64,000 bases of DNA, taken from positions 20,876,288 through 20,940,287 of the forward strand of contig NC_092676.1 in the NCBI RefSeq assembly GCF_964355755.1, written 5' to 3'. Position 1 is the first letter of the stretch, and every line of letters starts with the position of its first letter. The position numbers and the translations under genes were made by a program. The notes below the pieces were generated by a model. It saw only the letters and a list, made by a program, of their open reading frames with translations, did not search any database and had not been told where the DNA came from. Source of the DNA: Antedon mediterranea (taxonomy: Eukaryota; Echinodermata; Crinoidea; Comatulida; Antedonidae). Positions 54,701 through 64,000 of the stretch are shown one piece after another.

Positions 54701-56425
54701 ATTAACTGTACTAACATTTAAAGGATACAAAATTCTTGGGAAAATATAATTTCTGTTTTTATTGAACTTAAAATCACATGTATTCAATGGTTTTTTGGTT
54801 AGTTTGAATCATGTGTACCCAGTGATGATCATGTTGCTTTTTATTTTGAAAATGAAACAGTGTACAATACCTAGACAGGATTTTTATCGTGTGATACCCC
54901 TGTCTAAGTTATGGTTTCATTTTCTTAAGTACAGTGCGTTCAAAAGAAATATATATTATAATAGTATTTTGTATTTCCTAGTATCGTACCAAAGTTTCAT
55001 GCCAGATTTACAATTGGTATATTATGGTTAGACATAATGAACATAGCTTTTTTGTAAGCTTTTAAGAATTGGTAGAAAATACTGTTTGTGTCTGTTTGTA
55101 TAACCGCATTATAGAAAAATTGTTCAAAACATTTTGTGGTAATCGCGTAATACAGAACATATAATCTGTTTTATTATTATAATTGTAACCAGGGCGTATT
55201 TGTGTTTTTAGTGCATTCTATGTTTCACCTTTTGTTGTTGCACATTTTGGATACATGACGCTTGATATGCGTGTCAATTCCAATACATACAGTAGTTTCA
55301 TTGGGGCTACAAAGGAATCAGCGCACCAAGCAAACTAGCAGTAAAGTCTTATTTTTTTAAATGGAAAACCACTGTTTTTCGCAATATTATGTTGCAGGTG
55401 TGATTGCTGTATATTGGTATTGATTTTACTGGATAGTTGTTGGCCTATTTCATTTCACTGCTGAATGTAGGTCTCTCCATCAATCTTATATTGTGTGAAG
55501 TCTCTTCTGAGCCCATTGGATGATAAAACACAATTTAACAGTAAGCAGTCATACAACCATGTCACACATTTTCACTTCATATTAAAAATCACAAAAAAAT
55601 CACAAGCAATATTACGTTTCTGTATATTTATTGTCTTCTTCTTCTTTGGCACTATTCTGCTATATATTTCTACATTTGCATGAAATGGAACTTTAAGCCT
55701 ACCCTTTATATTAGCAATAAAATGTTCATTGAACATACACATTACAACTTAGTTGTAAATCTGCGAAACACATGTTTCATTTTTTTCAATACCTTAAAGT
55801 ACTTAATCTTAATTCTCTTAAACTTACTTAAAATATCTGAGAATTTTACTTGCATAAAGAATCCTAAAAAGTCTTTTTGTACATTTTTCTTAAAATTCTT
55901 TAAAAAAGTTTATAAATAGTAATTACTGTAATTTATCAGTAAACAATATAACAAATTCATGTTATTAAATGCGGTTTAAAGTTGCTTTTTATATCCTTAA
56001 ACGCGTAACAAATCAGCCCTCTGGCTGTACTCTTAATGATCTTACATAACTTGTAAGATTTAGCATTTTTAACAAAGCATAAATATAGCAAAGCAACGTA
56101 TACAACTAACAAATGTGTTCCTAAGCGTTAATAGGCCATTTTCTTAGGTCTGCTACGACCATGTCCAAAATTTGAATACATATATATGAATTTATAACCA
56201 AAAAAAAAATATTGAACATAAAATATATAACTTTAATTTCTTATTTACATTATTAATCTCAACACATACTGTGTGAGATTATTTCAAAATAATTTACAAG
56301 TATATACAAATATAATTTGATTATTGATATCAAAAATTTACATAAATCATCGAGTGATCAAAATTTGATCATGTGAAAAATATAATCTGTGAGTCTTATA
56401 TTACAAGTCCATAATCAATTTTGTA
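51730..56425. other. Gene-poor stretch downstream of SPDEF
   Basis: AT-rich sequence. I could not link any splice-bounded frames. The right end (from about 56,200) is presumably SPDEF 3' UTR; no clear AATAAA was found on the minus strand close to the stop. Confidence 0.45.
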
Positions 56426-56430
56426 TTTTT

Positions 56431-59400
56431 TTAGCATGGCTGAACAAACTGGTAGACAAGTCGTTGCGATACTTCAGTTTTTTTCATGATTGATTTCTTG
56501 TAGTATTGTCGAATTGATCGGCTAAGTTTGTCGTAGTTCATTGCTGGTCTGTTTTTACGCATTCCCCAGAGACGAGCGACCTCAACTGAATCTTCAATTT
56601 TGAAAATTCCTGAATAAAATATAAGAAAAGCAAGCATTTAGTATATATATTCTCAATTTTTCCGTATAAGTGGTTAGTGATAGGTATTTCTGTAGACATG
56701 AATGGATTTGGTCTCAAGGTAAATTTGAAATTGAATTTTAATAGGAGAAGTATCTGAGATACTTATAATTTTATCATTAAATTATTACAAGGAGATCTAA
56801 GTTCTGCTAGGACTGTATTGTATATGAATTTAAAAAATGTTATATCAAAAACAAATTACCTTCAGCTCTGTTTAGCCATCTGATGCAATAACTGTACGAA
56901 TCTGGTTGAAGCAAGAGTTCCTTGAGAAACTGCCATAGGTGAATTCCTCCTTTGTGGTTTGGAGTCATGGAAGTGTTTGGACCAGAAGCAGTTGGTGATG
57001 GAAGAGATATTTCATCTGTAAGAAGTAACATAATATATTAAGCAACGATGAATTATTATTCCAAAATCTAATCTAAATGATGCATCTTTTTAAATCATAA
57101 AACTGATCGGATTTGTTTTTCTAAGAGATACTGCCGGTTCCATTTTTTAGAGATAGGTAGTAATATATTTATTGAAAAAGTTCGAATTTACTAATTTACA
57201 TGGTACCAAAACTTGGAAACTTAAAAAAAAATGAAACTTACCATCACTGTTTGATCCGATACTTGTGTTGTCACTTGGGTGTGGAAACATATGGTCCATA
57301 TATGTGTCTTCTTGTTTGATTTCTGGCTGAATAAATTGCATTTGTTGCATTTGTGGACTTGGATACATTTTGGCAGCTAGAAATGGAATAAAGTACAGTG
57401 TAATTAATATTTGTAAGTTAATAATATAATTTAAAATTCGTCGTGATTTTAAATTCTTAAAATTGATCTCTATTGTTTTGGCATCTGAAAAGTTTAAGAG
57501 GAGATATTTACCTGTTTTCCAAATGTCGAGATGAGCAAACAGAATATCACCACATCTTGGGTCAATTTGTCGGAAGTTTAAGTCTGTTAACATACACAGT
57601 TGGAACCCATTCATTGCAAAGCACTCCATGCTCGTTGGCTGCATACCATAATGATGGAATGTCCATAGGATCCACTTCTCAACTTGTTCATGTGTCCAGA
57701 ACTGTGGATCTATACAAGGAAAAACAATTTTATGAATATTTAATTATTGTTGTATTATTCTGTAGTGAATTAAATATTTAGTCCCATTAAAAACAAACTT
57801 GTTTTAGTCGTGAAATTTGGAGAATTAAAAATCAAAACTTACCTTGTGGAATATTAAGATACTGACAGGCGACTGTGATATCTTTCATAACTTCTTTCAC
57901 AATAAGTTGCTGCACTTGATCCATACTTTCGTTTTCGTACGAGTTTGGGCTATCAAACATCGACTGTTCAACACTAACTGGTGATTCTGACGATCTATCT
58001 AATTCTTGTTGTTGTGGAGTACCATAAGCAAACGGATTCTGAGCAAACATATGCGGCGAGTCCACGAATCCTTGGCTACGGTTGTAGTTGTTACTGATGT
58101 CTAAAAACGACTTATCCTGAGTAGAAAAAAAGATTTCAATCGTGAAAACACAGATATTTTTTTGTGAATAAATCTAAGTACGTTCTTTGTTCTGTAATCG
58201 CTGCTTAAAAATGGAAGCTACAAGAGAGGAAACGCTGTATACAGGAAGTAAGCTATACGTGTACAAGGTTACTGTTCTTAAGCACTTCCTCATACGACTA
58301 ATGGATACAGCTCACTAACCATGTTTTCAATGCGAAGATTTATGGAAAATCAACACAAGAGTACCACTCGTTATCAAAATATAAACTAAAACATATTTCA
58401 AATTGCATTTATTAACAACCGAACTACAAATTATTGCGCGAAAATCGCGCTAACTGTAAAGTTAATCATCACCATAATCCAGCCTTATCATTATCACGCT
58501 AAATATTTTTCTTTATAATGATAGATTTAACAAGAAAGTTAAGTAATGGTCTTTAATCGTATGTTGAAAATTAATAATATATCGTGACCTCACATATAAG
58601 CAGTGAGTCATCAGTCGTGCCTGTGATTGGTCAGATGTGTTCAGGTATTGACAGAAAGGGGAAGTCCCGGTTTCTCCCTGAGCTACTCGAATACATGCCG
58701 TGTTGTTATTCTCAACGATAAGTACCATCAACGAATAGTGGTACCATATTTATGTTCAAGTGTTTACACTCTGTACTTTTAATTAAGATGATATGTAGTC
58801 TGAGTGAGTTGGACAAAACTCAATATAAATTATCAAATTAATTTTGTAAACATGAGTGTTTTAGATGTTTGAACTCTAATTAAAAGAATGTTTAAGAGTC
58901 TTACCTGTTCTTGTTGAAAGCTTGAAATTGGGTTTAATAGGCAAACTTCTCCCATCTTTTCTTGGTTTGGTTTGTTGAAAACTGAAAAAAAAAAACCAAT
59001 TGTTAAACAATACGTAAATAAAGTAATGAAATGAAGTATAGTTAAAATGAATATTTCATTAAATAAAATAAGTAGTCAATTATTTTTATAAGATTATAAA
59101 AATAATTGATCTGATTCTCCAGGACCCACAACGTGGGTTTCGTTGATGACCCCTCGATGGGTTATATTTCCCTGGTACGTCGTCAGTGAATACTAAACAT
59201 CAGTTTCAAAATAGCTTACTTTGTGATTGTTGTTGAGATTCCAGCGTTGGCGTAAAGAAGCCTAGTAAATATAAAATAAATGTTAAGTTCAGTAAGTCCT
59301 AGTCTGTTGTTAACCCGCTACAAGTTTTGGTTGTGAATGGTATAATTAAAAGATGCATTCCACTTTATGACTTACAGCGAGCTGACGTCATTGACCCGCC

Positions 59401-62400
59401 TTCTTCATTTCAATTCGATCTCGCGATGTGACGTCAATCGAGAGATTCAGTCAGTGACTGTTTTTCTGAATTCATGAATTATTCATTAAATTTGGAACAC
59501 AGTGGCACAAGTTTACCAAGCTAAGATTCATTACTGTTTGTTTATAGTTTTCGTGGTCTGCTTACGTTCGAAATAAACATTAATTGTAGGAATCAATTTG
59601 AATGTTAGTATGAAGCTGACTATAGTTACTTAGCCTATATTGATTTTAATTCAGTTTAAAAAGTGCAAAATAACGTCACAGCACAAGAAAATGTACCGGG
59701 CACACACAGTCCAATCAGCCAATGAAAACATACATTACGTCATATCTACTTTTAGGCATGATGAAAACGTGTTCAACCAATTGTCGAATGGTGAATCTTC
59801 TGGTGTTTCCATAGGAATTGCCGCGGTCAACGACTCGAGCGAAGACTGTAAAACAGTATTCTGGCATTTCGCCATGTTATTATTTTGATATAGCCTAAAC
59901 CTATAGCGCCTTGCTTTCACCAAATTAACAAGTGTAAGACTAAACATTAATATTATGTTCAGTGAACTACCATGAGTGAACGAGCAGCGTTTGACCCTGG
60001 CTTAAATGATTCATGACTTTTACTTTTCAAAAAGGCAACAAAACCATGCACATAAAACTCTTATTACTCAAACAGTGATACTTTTTCATAATTTAAATTT
60101 TAGTTTAAAAAATTTAACTTGAATTTAATGTTTTTCAATGTTTGTAATTTTAAAATGAAGATTCTAAATTGAATTCTGCTAAAATTATGCGTAAATTGAA
60201 GAAAACTAGTATTAGCAGGTTGTGTATAAATCCCACCACTTGATGACATTTTAAAATTTTGCATGGAACAATTTTAGACCAATTTCCTTCCCTTTCGGAA
60301 AGGAACCATAGCTTCGTCGGATGCTGTAATATAAAACCTACTGATATTGACCAAGGCTGAATATGGACTTGAAAGATTTAATATTTTTCTGCCAATTCCG
60401 CTATTAAATTTTACTGCTACAAAACCTACCGAAATTGTTGACATCAAAGCAACACCGACCTATTGGATATTGTACATGCTTTAGCATGTGGCCATATTCT
60501 AATAATATTAATATTGATACGAGATGTCAGATCATCCATGACAGGAACATTTAGACGGATCATCGATGGCGCATCAACGACGGGTTATTAATTCCAATAC
60601 TAATTGTACCACAGATAAGACAATTAGTTATTGTCTAACTACAAGAAAATGTTTGTGGTAAAAAGTACGGTACGATGAAGAATTTCAAACCAGAAATGAT
60701 TTTCTCACGAGAATAACACACATGTTTCAGAGAATAGAGTTTGCAGTCTTAATAATAAAGTGTTTAGATAGTTATTGAAATCATATCTGCATCATATTTG
60801 CATATTATTATTACTGTGAATAAAACTGTTACAAAACTCCCGAAGAATAAGAAAAGCACTTCGGCCCCACAGTAAAAACTCGCGGAGGTGAAGAAAACCA
60901 GTTGGGCCCTACAATTAAAAACTCGCGAAGATGAAGAAAACCAACTAGGCCCTACAAATAAAAAACCGTGAAGATAAAGAAAAGCAATTGGGCCCTACGA
61001 TCAAAAACTAGCGAAGATGAAGAAGAAAACCAGTTAAGCACTACAATTAAAAACTCGTAAAGATGAAGAAAACCAACTAGGCCATACAAATAAAAACTCG
61101 TGAAGATAAAGAAAAGCAGTTAGCCTAAACCCCGCAGTAGGCCCTAATTAAAAACTCGCAAAGATGATGAAAATGAGTTAGGCCCTACTTTCAAAACTCC
61201 CAATATGAAGAAAACTAGTTTGACCCTACAATACAATCATTTGATTTTGTTGGTAATGTATTTCCAATCTAAGTTGGTAAACCGAAATTGTAATATTGTA
61301 CATTGATATAATTACAAATTAATGATTCGCTCTTAATTATAATACTGTTGAAATGAGATTTAATTTGTTACCGTACTATATGGTATTGCTGTATTCTCAT
61401 CAGGGTTTAACTTTTCTATACGGAAGAAAGGTGTTAGATATTTGCTGGGTTTCACCCAATAACCTTCCTTTGATTTGTGTTTGAATGTCATTTTCTATAG
61501 TCTTATATGTCCCTATAACGTAAATTTTCTAAACATTTAGGCCTACTTTAAGCGGACACGTACACATTTTCCGGATTAAAATTGAAAAGATTCTTATCTG
61601 GACAACGTTTTTTTTGTCGAGTTTGGTCGTTCTGAATCACATGTTTGAAATAGTTAATTGTAGTATTAAAGTAAGTGTACTTCCTATTTTAAAATGGAAC
61701 TTCCATGTTACATAATACATTATGGTTGTCAAAATAAGATTTGTTTATTTTGCCCATAATTGCCGCCCATAAACCGTGTGATAACTCACGAGCAAACAGT
61801 ATTTTGATCATATTAGCTATGGACCCTGCCAGATTAGGGAATTTCCCTTTTTCTGTAATCAAACGTGTCAAGTGACATTTGTATGCCAGTGATTACACAT
61901 TGGGGTTATCTTTATTGTTGATACCACCAATTATGACGTCATTCATAAATCACACTGGAGGTGAATGCACGGCGTTATAAGTGCCCCTTGGACCATGATA
62001 AACATTGTACACAACATTTACTGTACTATATTATAATTTTGATTTTCACCTTGTGTTGAATAAAACTAATTAAACTGAGTGTATATTGATAAATACGATT
62101 AATTGGGGAGTATCTATATTATTTAATAGCTACTTAACCAAATTAATGTCACTCAAAAGAATGTAATAATTATGCACAGTTTATAGTATTTAGACGACTT
62201 ATTGTGGTTCAAATATTGACTTTATGGTCTGATTGTCGGTTACTGCATATAATACTGCACAGTGATTTTTTTATGTTTAAAAGAAACATTAAATACACCG
62301 TTTTTTGAACAATTATGATGGCGATCGCACCCCGTTAAAGATGAAGAAATAGAAAGAGTCAGAAGGGTTAATAATCCTCGAATAGGCTAATAAGCGATTA

Positions 62401-63404
62401 CTGATTCTAGGACTGTGTAAAGCAGCTTTGTTATTATAGCATTGAGGATTTTTCCTCAGTGGACTTGTTGAGTGTACGTTGTACATGCAGTACTGTATAG
62501 CAATTATATAAATAAATAAAAAAATAAATATTGTACCATTTGATAATTTGACACATTCGTGTATTATAATTATTTTCTCGAGTGGTTAAATGGCGAGTAT
62601 GCCTACACATCCCCCATGATATTAAACGACGCGATGTTGAATCATAATATGGACAAGTTTACGCAATATACCGTAAGCCTACATGTAAATGACTTTGTAG
62701 TTGAGTGTAATAAACTCACGGTTATCGACCTTTGTGTACATATATACTTCAAATTATATTATCAATCTTACTACTATTTGGTTTGTTTTCATCTGATATC
62801 TTTCAACCGTTAATGATAGTGATGTTAGATTAAACTATTCCCTGTTGCTGTGCCAAATCAATATTAAATAATACATCGTAAAGCAAGTTGTTAATGGTAT
62901 ACGTGCCAGTCATTAATTGAGTGAAACATTGCAAATATTATTGGAAGAAGAGTATGACGTCACAATGACGTAAAGTCAACTAACGATTTTACTATACGCG
63001 TTTATGAATTATACATATTGATAATCAGTGTCAATATCTTGTATTCACTTTCACAGAATTAGATAAATAAATATAGACAACAGGTTAGGTGGCTAGAGTC
63101 ATGTTGTCGATTAGCACGTAGGTGTATCACTAGAGAAAAGAATAATAATTGACTTGGCAAAACGCTTAAAAACATCACTTGTTTTTGGCATTGATATCAG
63201 GTCTGTGCGATGATTTGGTTTTGCTTAAAATAATAGGCGTATTTAACTGGTCACTCGCGAACACCTCGCCGTGATCTACTCCACTTACTCACACATTTTA
63301 CATAAACAGCAATGCGTTTGAGGAGCTAAATCTGCCAAACAGCCCAGTCGACACGTATAGCAAACCAAAATACCTGCCCACAGTAGAACTTTTTCTTGGG
63401 ACAT
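56431..63404 (-). CDS. SPDEF: SPDEF/PDEF-type ETS transcription factor (eight coding exons)
   Basis: SPDEF is a nuclear ETS factor of epithelial and secretory cells. Exons, 5' to 3', are 63404-63374, 59261-59220, 58981-58905, 58116-57843, 57709-57512, 57376-57242, 57015-56860 and 56609-56431. All junctions are GT-AG and in phase, giving 363 aa. The first two exons are short (10 codons plus 1 nt, and 42 nt) and are inferred from phase and open frame. Without them, an ATG at 58955 gives 330 aa. The Pointed domain lies at about residues 112-207 ([20 protein letters not shown], then HLDIWKTAAKM). An acidic, proline/glutamine linker with IKQED follows. The ETS domain is at about 277-360: [40 protein letters not shown] and [20 protein letters not shown]. 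Its [20 protein letters not shown] recognition helix is intact. The human protein is 335 aa. SPDEF is distinguished from ELF/EHF by the ending [11 protein letters not shown]. Confidence 0.92.
59393..59436. promoter_or_regulatory. Pair of perfect CRE palindromes in SPDEF intron 1
   Basis: TGACGTCA occurs at 59393-59400 and 59429-59436, 36 bp start to start. This is the canonical full CREB/ATF binding site. They lie 132-175 bp upstream of the second coding exon. Related near-sites (aacgtcac near 59672 and ttacgtcat near 59736) follow. Function is inferred from sequence only. Confidence 0.55.
60836..61232. repeat. Degenerate minisatellite in SPDEF intron 1, about 8 units of 44-50 bp
   Basis: Units follow the pattern gggccctacaattaaaaact cgcgaagatgaagaaaaccagttag with substitutions and small indels. 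It is non-coding. Confidence 0.85.
61233..63370 (-). other. Distal part of SPDEF intron 1
   Basis: AT-rich intron without exons that I can support. Notable words are perfect CREs at 61934-61941 and 62955-62962, the latter followed by TGACGTAA at 62965. Confidence 0.5.
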
Positions 63405-63510
63405 CTTGTTTAGGGGATACCCCTTTCCGGCGCACCGACAACCCTCAGGCGACAACCATCAGACGACAACCCTCCGGCTCCGACGACACACCCATATTAA
63501 AGAGATATTT
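63405..63510 (-). promoter_or_regulatory. GC-rich 5' UTR/promoter-proximal segment of SPDEF
   Basis: Directly 5' of the inferred first ATG the sequence turns GC-rich. It contains a 14-bp tandem repeat on the plus strand (gacaaccctcaggc, gacaaccatcagac, gacaaccctccggc). Its GC content contrasts with the AT-rich flanks and fits a transcribed leader or core promoter. No TATA box is evident. Confidence 0.4.
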
Positions 63511-64000
63511 TCCTGTGAAACGAACGATGGGAAATAGAAGACTGTGAAACTTTGGGTCCCTTGGTGTCCCTTAATAGCTCATGTCTTTCATAAATAGGCC
63601 TATAATAGTAGTAGTTAGATCGTGAAAAGTTAAATTATAAATAGGATAATGAATATGGAATTTCATGGAAAATACAAATCAAAATACGTCACGGTACAGT
63701 TTTAATATTGACATTCTTGGTGTTCAATTAATTTTGACAAATGAATGTTTCTCTCCTCAGTGTTGTTTCCTCGAAAAGTCATTTGTATTATTACTTAGCT
63801 ATAGGCAAAACGAATCAATAGTACGCTTATTTTAAACTTTACTAACAATATTTTATCTCAACGGATGAGAGGTGTTAAATAACGCTGAATTTCACCTAAA
63901 ATAACTTTTCCTTTTGTGATTAAATGTCTCTTTGTATGTTATATCGTCACATTTCTAAATATTCTGTTTGTAAGTGATCAGATTTTCTAAAAATACACGG
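63511..64000. other. Upstream flank of SPDEF
   Basis: AT-rich sequence with one AGGCCT palindrome near 63596. No gene recognised. Confidence 0.45.

Noticed and set aside
59735-59947. Minus-strand frame beginning [20 protein letters not shown] as an alternative SPDEF first exon
   Set aside because: Its only reasonable donor (AAA|GTAGAT) is phase 0, which puts the downstream exons out of frame; the 63374-63404 exon fits instead. It may be an untranslated alternative exon, but I cannot support it.

Overview
The window looks like animal nuclear DNA: about two-thirds A+T, many short exons with GT-AG introns, and dense non-autonomous transposons. I infer an echinoderm or close deuterostome invertebrate, class unresolved. 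The basis is one-to-one orthologues of SYCP3 and SPDEF, an expanded ST8Sia-type sialyltransferase cluster, and heavy use of the palindrome AGGCCT. No search was run.

Region 1 (about 1.7-23.0 kb, minus strand) is a tandem array of GT29 sialyltransferase genes. Two units are complete five-exon genes (unit A 6244-12002, 339 aa; unit B 14785-18316, 334 aa). The anchor exon of a further unit (1767-1879) runs off the left edge. Upstream of unit B lie one intact anchor exon (22853-22962) and decayed copies of exons 1, 2 and 3, without catalytic exons. A DNA transposon of about 2.36 kb and an older foldback element of about 1.1 kb lie in or beside the array.

Region 2 (about 24.4-38.3 kb, plus strand) is SYCP3, the lateral-element protein of the synaptonemal complex: eight coding exons and 234 codons, a likely 5' non-coding exon, and a 3' UTR made mostly of a minisatellite. 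Its introns carry a PIF/Harbinger-type element, several short inverted-repeat elements, hairpins, a 99-bp tandem repeat and a Helitron.

Region 3 (about 38.3-56.4 kb) has no gene I can support. It holds a hAT-type element with 8-bp target duplication, tRNA-derived SINEs, a polypyrimidine tract and a second Helitron.

Region 4 (56.4-63.4 kb, minus strand) is SPDEF, an ETS factor with Pointed and ETS domains. The six downstream exons encode 330 aa from an internal ATG. Two further 5' exons at 59220-59261 and 63374-63404 join in perfect phase and give 363 aa. The long first intron holds four perfect cAMP-response-element palindromes and a minisatellite. The three gene families (Golgi glycosylation, meiosis, epithelial transcription) show no evident functional link.
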